From positions 1-6,940 of the forward strand of contig JAMOSE010000019.1 in assembly GCA_027063215.1 (NCBI GenBank): a DNA stretch of 6,940 bases, read 5' to 3'. The stretch is from Sulfurimonas sp. GTDB taxonomy: Bacteria > Campylobacterota > Campylobacteria > Campylobacterales > Sulfurimonadaceae. This document shows, piece by piece, positions 1-5,737 of the stretch. The first letter of the stretch is position 1. The number at the start of each line of letters is the position of its first letter. A program made the position numbers and the translations under genes. The notes beneath the pieces were generated by a model. That model made no database searches. It saw only the letters and a list, made by a program, of their open reading frames with translations, and was not told the DNA's origin.

Positions 1-1022
1 TTACCAGTAGAAGTTGCAGTATTTGCAGCCCCTAATACACCATCATCATCTACAGAAGAGTAAGCAACTTTGATTGTAACTAAATCTTTTACTTCATAAC
101 CTAACATTAAAGCATATGTTGAAGAATTATCAGTATTAGTAATACCTAAGCTATTTCCACTTTTTACTTCTACCGAAGCATACTGAGCACCAGCTACAAG
201 ACCTTCAATTTTTTGACATTTAAGATCTGCTTGTAACCAATATGCATCTGCTAATCTTGTCAGATCAAAATACCATGCCTGTACAGTAAGTGGTTTAAAA
301 GAGTTGTTGATAATACCAACTGCATATGCTCCGTCTGTACCATATGTAGCAAATTTACCACTACCATTTACAACAGGAGCTGCTGCTAAACTTAATGCGT
401 TCACATTACTGTGTAAATTTTCTCCAAATGCTTCCGTACCATTACCGTTACCAACATAAGCACCTACTAAAGTAGTATCTGGAATATCTTGATTAATAAC
501 TACTGCCGCTTCAAAAGTATTTTTCTCTATTGACCATGTTTCAGTAAATACTAATGGAGTATCTAATTGCATACGACCAAGTTTAGCTGTAGTTTTACCA
601 ACAGTTGCCGCTACCCATGCTTCTGTCATCCAGTTTGCATTTTTAACTTTAGCTCCACCTAATGGAGAACCATACGAAGCACCTGTTCCTGTAGTTGCAT
701 TATGTGCACTGCCCCATACGTTAGATACTAAATTATTTTCTAAACCAAGTGTAGAAAGCACTGTATATCCAGCACCTGCACTGATAGATACTAAATCATT
801 TTTTACTAAATCAGTAGTAACATTTAAGCTAAGAGCAGCATCTGCAGCTGAATTATCTTTACTGAAAAGATCATCCTTACCCGATAAAGCTGCATAACCA
901 GCTTTTGCATCAGTTGTACCATAATAAAGTTTAGCATCACCACTAACCTTCGTATTTTCAATAGCAAATGCACTAGAACCAATTAGTAGTGCTGCCACTA
1001 AACTCATTTTTGTAAATTTCAT
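1..1022 (-). CDS. Major outer membrane porin (MOMP-like), 3' end missing
   Basis: This is the first 340 codons of an outer-membrane porin; the frame is still open at position 1, so the C-terminus is missing. Seen: residues 1-20 form a signal peptide (MKFTKMS, a hydrophobic stretch, then SSAFA with likely cleavage before IENT). The mature part is rich in Gly, Ala, Ser, Thr and aromatic residues in alternating strand-like stretches, for example KLGRMQLDTPLVFTETWS and SFKPLTVQAWYFDLTRLADA, with no transmembrane helix. This fits a beta-barrel of the Campylobacter MOMP/Opr type, which passes small solutes through the outer membrane. The start is fixed by an AGGAG Shine-Dalgarno at 1029-1033 and by the signal peptide. 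The gene stands alone and diverges from the lipoprotein gene. Oddity: a cysteine in DLKCQK, uncommon in porins. Confident as a porin; substrate unknown. Confidence 0.85.
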   Translation of the reverse strand, partial: MKFTKMSLVAALLIGSSAFAIENTKVSGDAKLYYGTTDAKAGYAALSGKDDLFSKDNSAADAALSLNVTTDLVKNDLVSISAGAGYTVLSTLGLENNLVSNVWGSAHNATTGTGASYGSPLGGAKVKNANWMTEAWVAATVGKTTAKLGRMQLDTPLVFTETWSIEKNTFEAAVVINQDIPDTTLVGAYVGNGNGTEAFGENLHSNVNALSLAAAPVVNGSGKFATYGTDGAYAVGIINNSFKPLTVQAWYFDLTRLADAYWLQADLKCQKIEGLVAGAQYASVEVKSGNSLGITNTDNSSTYALMLGYEVKDLVTIKVAYSSVDDDGVLGAANTATSTG

Positions 1023-1041
1023 ATATTCTCCTTGTTTTTTA

Positions 1042-1055
1042 CAAATTTCAATTTG
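1042..1055. repeat. Small perfect inverted repeat in the porin leader
   Basis: CAAATT-TC-AATTTG is a perfect inverted repeat with 6-bp arms and a 2-bp centre. It lies just downstream of the porin -10 and spans the predicted start of transcription. It could be an operator half-site pair or a 5' RNA structure, but in AT-rich DNA it may be chance. Confidence 0.3.
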
Positions 1056-1056
1056 C

Positions 1057-1062
1057 AGTATA
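1057..1062 (-). promoter_or_regulatory. Extended -10 promoter for the porin gene
   Basis: On the minus strand the sequence reads TGTTATACT, an extended -10 (TGnTATACT), 34 bp upstream of the porin start codon. Transcription would begin near 1050 and give a leader of about 28 nt carrying the AGGAG ribosome site. No convincing -35 is seen, which is usual for housekeeping promoters in this group. Confidence 0.55.
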
Positions 1063-1117
1063 ACATAATCTTTTCTTAACTTAGTATAAATTTGTACTCA
1101 TTTATCTTATTTTTGGC

Positions 1118-1123
1118 TATAAT
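1118..1123 (+). promoter_or_regulatory. -10 promoter element abutting the lipoprotein start
   Basis: TATAAT, preceded by a T-rich run and GGC (TTTTTGGCTATAAT), ends 7 bp before the ATG at 1131. Transcription starting at the normal distance would begin at or within a base or two of the ATG. There is no Shine-Dalgarno between this element and the ATG, so a leaderless mRNA is likely. Confidence 0.6.
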
Positions 1124-1130
1124 TTTCAGT

Positions 1131-1556
1131 ATGAAACAACTAATTATACTATTAAACTCACTCTTGTTAGCTTTTGTTCTTAGCAACTGTACTTCTTCTA
1201 TTAAAGCAACACCATCACAGAATACTGCTTTAAACAGTATAAGTAACTCTAATGCTAGTGAAAAAAAAGAGGGGGCGATGCAAAAGTCGCTTGACTCATG
1301 GTTAAAAAACGATTGGGAACCTACTGTCAGTAAAGACAAAGAGATTCAGAAGAAGTATATGGAAAAGAAAAAAGAGGTAAAAACAAAAACTTCAATCGAA
1401 AAATCTCAAAAATCACAGTTTATTGATAAAGAGAATAAAAATTTTACACTTCAAGAGTATGTCGATAAAGCTTCTGCATATATGAAAGCAAAACCAAATG
1501 ATTACAATAGCTCTCATGTTAAAAAAGTAGAGTCACTCCCTGTCATAGGAAAATAA
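1131..1556 (+). CDS. Putative small lipoprotein, unknown function
   Basis: A 141-residue exported protein that I do not recognise as a named family. Seen: M1-K2 followed by a hydrophobic stretch (residues 4-17) and LSNC with Cys20, a probable lipobox. Asn at -1 is atypical; Gly, Ala or Ser is usual. Residues 21-50 are Ser/Thr/Asn-rich and linker-like. Residues 51-105 are highly charged, Lys/Glu-rich and probably helical (KDKEIQKKYMEKKKEVK). The C-terminal part (106-141) contains FTLQEYVDKASAYMKAKP and ends in SLPVIGK. If lipidated it would be anchored to the inner or outer membrane. Start choice: an in-frame TTG at 1092 would add 13 residues, but it lies upstream of the -10 element and would spoil the signal peptide, so ATG 1131 is preferred. 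It diverges from the porin gene and converges on fabI. A real gene is likely; its role is unknown. Confidence 0.75.
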   Translation: MKQLIILLNSLLLAFVLSNCTSSIKATPSQNTALNSISNSNASEKKEGAMQKSLDSWLKNDWEPTVSKDKEIQKKYMEKKKEVKTKTSIEKSQKSQFIDKENKNFTLQEYVDKASAYMKAKPNDYNSSHVKKVESLPVIGK

Positions 1557-1566
1557 CTCCAGTCAA

Positions 1567-1589
1567 AAAGAGATTTTATTTCTCTCTTT
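1567..1589. terminator. Weak AT-rich hairpin between convergent genes
   Basis: AAAGAGA (1567-1573) pairs with TCTCTTT (1583-1589) around a 9-nt loop that contains the fabI stop codon. On the minus strand the stem is followed by two more T, giving a short U-run after TCTC. It lies between the ends of the lipoprotein gene and fabI and could act as a weak terminator, mainly for the fabI operon. The stem is AT-rich and the evidence is modest. Confidence 0.4.
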
Positions 1590-2400
1590 GATCCCAAGCC
1601 AGAACAGTTTTACCTGCTTCATTTGTTTCAGCCATTGCCATACCCATAATGTTATAACCATTATCTACATAATGTATTTCACCCGTTACACCGCTACTGA
1701 GGTCACTAAGCAGATACATAGCAGAGTTACCGACTTGTTCAGTTGTTACATTTTTACGAAGTGGAGCATTTGCTTCATTCCATTTTAATATTTGAGAAAA
1801 ATCACCGATACCTGCAGCTGCAAGTGTTTTAATAGGACCTGCAGAAATAGCATTCACACGTTGTCCTTTTTTACCAAGGTCTACAGCCATATAACGTACA
1901 GTTGACTCTAACGCTGCTTTTGCAACACCCATTACATTATAGTTTACAATATATTTTGGTCCACCAAGATATGAAAGTGTAAGAATAGAAGCATCATCAC
2001 TCAAAACTGATTCTAAACGATTTGTAAGGTCAATAAGTGAATATACAGAGATATCCATAGCAATTTGAAATGCCTGTTTTGTTGTCTTAATAAAAGGTTC
2101 AGAGAGTGCCTCTTTGGGAGCGAATGCAACAGAGTGAACAAGAAAATCAATTTTTCCGAAATCTTTCTCTATCTTTGCAGCAAGTCCCGCCATATGTTCT
2201 TCATTACTTACATCAAGCTCATACACATACTCACTACCAAACTCTTTAGCGATTGGTTCAACTCTTTTTTTGAGTGCATCATTGAGATATGTAAATGCCA
2301 TTTCAGCACCCTGCTGATGACACGCTTTTGCAATTCCGTATGCGATTGATTTGTTATTTGCCAGCCCGACTATAAGACCGCGTTTACCTTTCATTATCAT
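1576..2400 (-). CDS. fabI: Enoyl-[acyl-carrier-protein] reductase (NADH), FabI
   Basis: FabI reduces trans-2-enoyl-ACP to acyl-ACP in the cytoplasm, the last step of each fatty-acid elongation round. Seen: 274 residues, near the usual 260-275. The N-terminal dinucleotide site is GLIVGLANNKSIAYGIAKA (8-26). The catalytic pair is Tyr154-x6-Lys161 in NYNVMGVAKAALE, with the second FabI tyrosine Tyr144 in LTLSYLGG. AISAGPIKTLAAAGI (184-198) is the substrate-loop region. Ala92 in HSVAFAP stands where E. coli FabI has Gly93. Start: the ATG at 2400 lies 8 bp after AGGAG (2409-2413); the ATG at 2394 would be 14 bp away, so the first is preferred. It is the last gene of the gap-pgk-tpiA strand, 18 bp after the 30-aa small gene. 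Identity is essentially certain. Confidence 0.97.
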   Translation of the reverse strand: MIMKGKRGLIVGLANNKSIAYGIAKACHQQGAEMAFTYLNDALKKRVEPIAKEFGSEYVYELDVSNEEHMAGLAAKIEKDFGKIDFLVHSVAFAPKEALSEPFIKTTKQAFQIAMDISVYSLIDLTNRLESVLSDDASILTLSYLGGPKYIVNYNVMGVAKAALESTVRYMAVDLGKKGQRVNAISAGPIKTLAAAGIGDFSQILKWNEANAPLRKNVTTEQVGNSAMYLLSDLSSGVTGEIHYVDNGYNIMGMAMAETNEAGKTVLAWDQREK

Positions 2401-2418
2401 CTATTTTTCTCCTTAAAA

Positions 2419-2511
2419 TTATTTTGTAGTTTGATGATTATTTATTTCACTTATGACTTTAAAAAAGGCATATGCTACAATACTAACAGATATTATGAGT
2501 AACCATTCCAT
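2419..2511 (-). CDS. 30-aa single-helix membrane protein (small ORF), unknown
   Basis: A 30-codon gene too short for ordinary gene calling. Seen: it begins MEWLLIISVSIVAYAFFKV, continues with a polar tail (ISEINNHQTTK) and ends in TAA. Residues 3-17 are strongly hydrophobic and fit one membrane helix; the tail carries both charges. Translation support is good: AGGAG at 2520-2524, inside the last codons of the preceding gene, sits 8 bp before the ATG, and the genes are separated by only 2 bp, so coupled translation is expected. The fabI ribosome site follows directly, leaving almost no unused DNA. I recognise no family. By size and context it may be a small partner of the 74-aa membrane protein encoded just upstream, which is inference. 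Spurious translation is possible but unlikely given site, spacing and composition. Confidence 0.68.
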   Translation of the reverse strand: MEWLLIISVSIVAYAFFKVISEINNHQTTK

Positions 2512-2513
2512 AA

Positions 2514-2738
2514 TTACAACTCCTCTAGCTCATCCATTTTACGGTAAGCTCTTTTATTTATATCAATTAAGGAAAACGAAATAATTATAACTAGCACAAA
2601 AGCAATATATACATTTAGATTTCCACTCTCATAATGCGTTGCTATCCAACCCACTAAAGAGACTACAATAGCAGATAAAATTGCAAATAAAAGTTTTAAC
2701 CATCCAATTTGCTCTTTTATTTTCTCACTTTTACTCAT
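2514..2738 (-). CDS. 74-aa two-helix inner-membrane protein, unknown
   Basis: A small integral membrane protein of unknown function. Seen: a charged N-terminus (MSKSEKIKEQ), a first hydrophobic helix at about 14-33 (LKLLFAILSAIVVSLVGWIA), a short loop THYESGNLN, a second helix at about 42-60, and a basic then acidic tail (NKRAYRKMDELEEL). The positive charges at both ends predict both termini in the cytoplasm. The start is 9 bp after tpiA stops; there is no good Shine-Dalgarno, so it probably relies on coupling to tpiA translation. The 9-bp spacer reads TGGTATAAT, a perfect extended -10 touching the start codon. I have an unverified impression of similar short two-helix proteins ending in AYRK-x-DELE-type tails in other proteobacteria. 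It sits inside a core metabolic operon where, as I recall, Campylobacter has no gene. Real gene likely; function unknown. Confidence 0.82.
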   Translation of the reverse strand: MSKSEKIKEQIGWLKLLFAILSAIVVSLVGWIATHYESGNLNVYIAFVLVIIISFSLIDINKRAYRKMDELEEL

Positions 2739-2747
2739 ATTATACCA
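2739..2747 (-). promoter_or_regulatory. Possible internal promoter between tpiA and the 74-aa gene
   Basis: The whole tpiA-to-74-aa-gene spacer is TGGTATAAT on the minus strand, a perfect extended -10. Transcription would start near 2732, inside the first codons of the 74-aa gene, so the RNA could serve the 30-aa gene and fabI but not the full 74-aa gene. It may be an AT-rich coincidence. Confidence 0.35.
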
Positions 2748-3449
2748 TTATTTCTCTAACGCATCCGCATACTCTATCATCGTACAGAAGTGTTCTGCAT
2801 AGAGTGCAGCACTTCCAACTAAAACACCATCAACATTTTTCACTTGTAAAACATCTTTAATATTGTTCACTTTAACACTGCCGCCATATAAAAGTGGTGC
2901 AGGTGATTTTTTCTTCAGTTCTGTGTGAATATCTTGGATATCTTCAAGCGTTGGCGTAAGTCCGGTTCCTATTGCCCAAACAGGTTCATAAGCAATAATA
3001 AGATTTTCATATGCAGTATCTATTCCCTCATATTGTGCAGAAATATACGCAAGCATCTTCATTTTACCAGCTTCACGAACCTCTTTTGGTTCACCTACAC
3101 AGTAAACTATCTTAAAACCTTGATCTTTAAAATAATCGAATTTTTGAGCGATAAATTCCTGTGATTCTCCTAAAATATGACGTCTCTCACTATGACCGAT
3201 AAGAATAGTTTTAATACCAAACTCATCTAACTGTTCCAGACCAATTTCACCGGTAAATGCACCATTAATAGTTGGGTAAGCATTTTGAGTACCGACCTCA
3301 ACTTTTGTCTCAAAAGTGTCCAGTGATGATATTGCAGGAAAGATTAAAACTTCTTGCTCACTCTTTTGTGCACACTTCTCCACCTCTTCAATATAAAGAG
3401 CCGTATCATGACGTGTCAAGTTTGTTTTTAAATTCGCTGCAATTATCAT
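2748..3449 (-). CDS. tpiA: Triose-phosphate isomerase
   Basis: TpiA interconverts dihydroxyacetone phosphate and glyceraldehyde 3-phosphate in the cytoplasm. Seen: 233 residues, shorter than the typical 250 but in keeping with Campylobacter and Helicobacter forms. The active-site residues are present: Asn6 and Lys8 in AANLKTN, His86 in IGHSERR, and Glu155 in AYEPVWAIGTG, which also contains the mobile loop 6. Phosphate-binding segments are YGGSVK (188-193) and DGVLVGSAAL (207-216). The ATG lies 6 bp after AGGAG (3456-3460), a ribosome site made of the terminal Glu codons of pgk, and only 3 bp separate the two genes. This predicts translational coupling. It is the third gene of the gap-pgk-tpiA block, and the three enzymes catalyse consecutive steps. 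Confidence 0.97.
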   Translation of the reverse strand: MIIAANLKTNLTRHDTALYIEEVEKCAQKSEQEVLIFPAISSLDTFETKVEVGTQNAYPTINGAFTGEIGLEQLDEFGIKTILIGHSERRHILGESQEFIAQKFDYFKDQGFKIVYCVGEPKEVREAGKMKMLAYISAQYEGIDTAYENLIIAYEPVWAIGTGLTPTLEDIQDIHTELKKKSPAPLLYGGSVKVNNIKDVLQVKNVDGVLVGSAALYAEHFCTMIEYADALEK

Positions 3450-3452
3450 CTT

Positions 3453-4661
3453 TTACTCCTCTTCGCTTTTTGCTACCATAAGTGGTTCAACACCCGGAAG
3501 TATTTTACCTTCTAACAACTCCAGTGATGCACCACCACCAGTTGAAATAAAACTCATTTCGTCATCAACACCGACACGTTGCACGAGATCTGCAGTATCA
3601 CCACCCCCAACAACAGTCGTTGCATAAGAATCTGCTACAAAATGTGCTATTTTCGAACTACCACGTGCAAATTTTTCCATCTCATAAACACCCATCGGAC
3701 CATTCCAAAGTACTGTTTGAACATCATTAAGACCTTCACGATAGAGTCTAACCGTTGCCGGGCCAATATCAAGCCCCATCCAGCCATTTGGAATCTCTTG
3801 AGCCGTTACAATTTTACTTACAGCATCTTCAGCAAACTTTTCAGCTGCAATCACATCAACAGGCAGATAAAATTTCACACCCAATTTTTTTGCTTCATCC
3901 ATTATATGCTGGGCTTCTTCTAAAAGATCATCTTCTACAAGTGATGCCCCAATATCATAACCCATCTGTTTTAAAAAGGTAAATGCCATTCCGCCACCGA
4001 TAAAGATCTTATCTACTTTTGGAAGAAGGTTTACCATTGCTTCAAGTTTACCTGAAACTTTACTGCCTCCAACAATAGCAGCGAAAGGACGGACTGGATT
4101 ATTAATAAGTTTTCCAAAAAACGTGATCTCTTTTTCCAGCAAAAAGCCGGCTGCTTTATGATCATGGTCAAAAAACTTTGTAATTCCATGAACAGAAGCA
4201 TGCGCCCTGTGACTTACACCAAAAGCATCATTAACATAAAATTCTGCCATTGAAGCAAGTTTAGAAGAGAGGACTTCATCATCTTTTGTCTCACCTGCTT
4301 CAAAACGTAAGTTTTCAAGAAGTAAAACCTCATGACGTGATAATTCTTGTGCCATTTTCAGTGTTGTATCATCAACAACACCCGGAGCCAATGTAACATG
4401 ACGCTTGAGTAGCTGTTGTAATCTTCTTGCAACAGGTGCTAAAGAGTACTTCTCAATAACTTCGCCTTTTGGACGTCCAAGATGAGAAGCTAAAATCACG
4501 GCACAATCAAGATCCAAACAGTAGTTAATCGTAGCTATAGCAGAACGAATACGCCTATCATCAGAGATATTTCCAAACTCATCCATAGGTACATTAAAAT
4601 CACAACGGATAAAGACTCTTTTATTTTGTAGATCTAACTTTTTTAAATGTAATAGTTCCAA
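3453..4661 (-). CDS. pgk: Phosphoglycerate kinase, TTG start
   Basis: Pgk transfers phosphate between 1,3-bisphosphoglycerate and ADP (reversible), in the cytoplasm. Seen: 402 residues, the usual length. The N-domain substrate site has RCDFNVP (19-25), DDRRIRS (34-40), ASHLGRPKG (58-66), ENLRFEAGET (116-125) and HRAHASVHG (151-159). The C-domain nucleotide site has VGGSKVSGK (197-205), IGGGMAF (221-227), WNGPMGVYE (319-327), VVGGGDTAD (350-358) and STGGGASLE (373-381). The start codon is TTG: no ATG lies in frame before residue 26, inside the first motif region, and AGGA at 4669-4672 is 7 bp upstream. That ribosome site overlaps the gap stop codon (TAGGA). The gene is 9 bp after gap and 3 bp before tpiA. 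Identity is essentially certain. Confidence 0.97.
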   Translation of the reverse strand: MELLHLKKLDLQNKRVFIRCDFNVPMDEFGNISDDRRIRSAIATINYCLDLDCAVILASHLGRPKGEVIEKYSLAPVARRLQQLLKRHVTLAPGVVDDTTLKMAQELSRHEVLLLENLRFEAGETKDDEVLSSKLASMAEFYVNDAFGVSHRAHASVHGITKFFDHDHKAAGFLLEKEITFFGKLINNPVRPFAAIVGGSKVSGKLEAMVNLLPKVDKIFIGGGMAFTFLKQMGYDIGASLVEDDLLEEAQHIMDEAKKLGVKFYLPVDVIAAEKFAEDAVSKIVTAQEIPNGWMGLDIGPATVRLYREGLNDVQTVLWNGPMGVYEMEKFARGSSKIAHFVADSYATTVVGGGDTADLVQRVGVDDEMSFISTGGGASLELLEGKILPGVEPLMVAKSEEE

Positions 4662-4668
4662 ATTGCTT

Positions 4669-4672
4669 TCCT
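4669..4672 (-). promoter_or_regulatory. Ribosome site overlapping the gap stop, sets pgk TTG start
   Basis: The minus strand reads TAG-GA, so the gap stop codon forms part of the AGGA ribosome site. It stands 7 bp before the TTG at 4661. No ATG or GTG competes nearby, so this site decides the pgk start and ties pgk translation to the end of gap. Confidence 0.6.
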
Positions 4673-5672
4673 ATTTTGAGATATGTAGAGCCATGTCAAT
4701 CAGACGCGTAGAGTAACCCCACTCATTATCATACCATGCCATAACTTTTAGCATATCCCCGCCAATTACCTGCGTGAGATCTTCTGCTACAATAGAGCTG
4801 AACTGACAACCTACAAAATCCTGAGATACTCGCATCTCTTTATCGACAAGTAAAAGATTTTTTAATCTTCCCTCAGCTGCTTCATTCAATGCAGCATTTA
4901 CTTCCTCTTTTGTCGTTCCTTTTCTTACAACTACATTTAAGTCTACCATTGATACATCTGGTGTTGGTACACGAACAGATTGACCATGAAGTTTTCCTTC
5001 AAGTTGAGGAAGGACCAGACTGATAGCCTTTGCGGCACCTGTTGTTGTAGGGATCATATTGATAGCACCTGCACGGGCACGACGCTTATCTTTTGAGTGT
5101 TTTACATCTAATATATTTTGATCATTTGTATAAGAATGAATCGTAGTCATTAAACCTTTTTCAATTCCAAATGCATCATCAAGCACACGAGCAACAGGAC
5201 CTAAGCAGTTTGTTGTACAGCTTGCATTAGAGACGATTTTTTGACCATCATATTTCTCTTCATTTACACCCATAACAAATGTTGGTGTGATTTTATCTTT
5301 TGCAGGAGCTGAAAAAAGTACTTTTTCTACACCATTATCTATATGAACCTGAGCAGACTCTTGTGTTAAAAATACACCTGTACACTCTAAAACCATATCA
5401 GCACCACATTCAGCAAAAGCAAGATTTTTTGGATCTCTATCAGAAAAAACTCGAACTTTCTCTCCATCTATACTGATATACTTTTCATCCACCTGTTCTA
5501 CTTCACCGTCAAATATCCCATGAACCGAATCATTTTTGAGCAGATAAAGCATCATATCCATGCTAGCCATATCATTGATAGCTACGATCTCAACATCATC
5601 TCTCTTTGCTGCGATACGAGCAACACAACGACCTATTCTACCAAATCCGTTAATTGCAATTTTGAGTGCCAT
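4671..5672 (-). CDS. gap: Glyceraldehyde-3-phosphate dehydrogenase (phosphorylating)
   Basis: Gap interconverts glyceraldehyde 3-phosphate and 1,3-bisphosphoglycerate using NAD, as a cytoplasmic tetramer. Seen: 333 residues, standard length. The Rossmann site is INGFGRIGR (7-15), with Asp34 in AINDM, the residue that favours NAD over NADP. The catalytic Cys152 lies in SNASCTTNC (148-156) and His179 in TTIHSYTND. PTTTGAAKA (208-216) and WYDNEWGYSTR (313-323) are typical. The S-loop reads ILDVKHSKDKRRARAGA, where the classical form is ILDLPHKDLRRARA: Leu-Pro is replaced by Val-Lys with one extra residue. The ATG at 5672 follows AGGA (5679-5682) by 6 bp. It is the first gene of the operon, divergent from nadD. 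In an autotroph of this group the gluconeogenic direction would probably dominate (inference). Confidence 0.97.
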   Translation of the reverse strand: MALKIAINGFGRIGRCVARIAAKRDDVEIVAINDMASMDMMLYLLKNDSVHGIFDGEVEQVDEKYISIDGEKVRVFSDRDPKNLAFAECGADMVLECTGVFLTQESAQVHIDNGVEKVLFSAPAKDKITPTFVMGVNEEKYDGQKIVSNASCTTNCLGPVARVLDDAFGIEKGLMTTIHSYTNDQNILDVKHSKDKRRARAGAINMIPTTTGAAKAISLVLPQLEGKLHGQSVRVPTPDVSMVDLNVVVRKGTTKEEVNAALNEAAEGRLKNLLLVDKEMRVSQDFVGCQFSSIVAEDLTQVIGGDMLKVMAWYDNEWGYSTRLIDMALHISK

Positions 5673-5701
5673 TTAATATCCTAATAGTAAAAAATTGAAT
5701 T

Positions 5702-5707
5702 ATTTTA
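5702..5707 (-). promoter_or_regulatory. -10 promoter for the gap-pgk-tpiA-fabI operon
   Basis: The minus strand reads TTTTGGATAAAATAA; TAAAAT at 5702-5707 is a plausible -10. Transcription would begin near 5695, giving a leader of about 23 nt that includes the AGGA ribosome site. It is the only good candidate upstream of gap. It lies only 12 bp from the nadD -10 on the other strand. Confidence 0.5.
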
Positions 5708-5719
5708 TCCAAAATTAGT

Positions 5720-5725
5720 TATAAT
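5720..5725 (+). promoter_or_regulatory. -10 promoter for nadD-rsfS
   Basis: TATAAT at 5720-5725 ends 12 bp before the nadD ATG. Transcription would begin near 5732, leaving a leader of only about 6 nt with no Shine-Dalgarno (TTCACATTAAATT precedes the ATG). The upstream DNA is AT-rich with no clear -35. Confidence 0.6.
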
Positions 5726-5737
5726 TCACATTAAATT

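Noticed and set aside
1092..1130. TTG-initiated N-terminal extension of the lipoprotein ORF
   Set aside because: It lies upstream of a strong -10 element, has no ribosome site, and puts 13 residues ahead of a well-formed signal peptide.
1076..1339. 87-codon minus-strand frame antisense to the lipoprotein gene
   Set aside because: No start signals, composition explained by the opposite strand, and it would collide with the porin promoter region.
2394..2396. Second ATG as the fabI start
   Set aside because: It is 14 bp from the AGGAG site, against 8 bp for the ATG at 2398-2400; the difference is only two residues.
3579..3982. Two open plus-strand frames opposite pgk (3579-3923 and 3755-3982)
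   Set aside because: Both lie inside the well-supported pgk gene, show no family motifs, and have no ribosome sites; they are antisense shadows, as are similar frames opposite fabI and tpiA.
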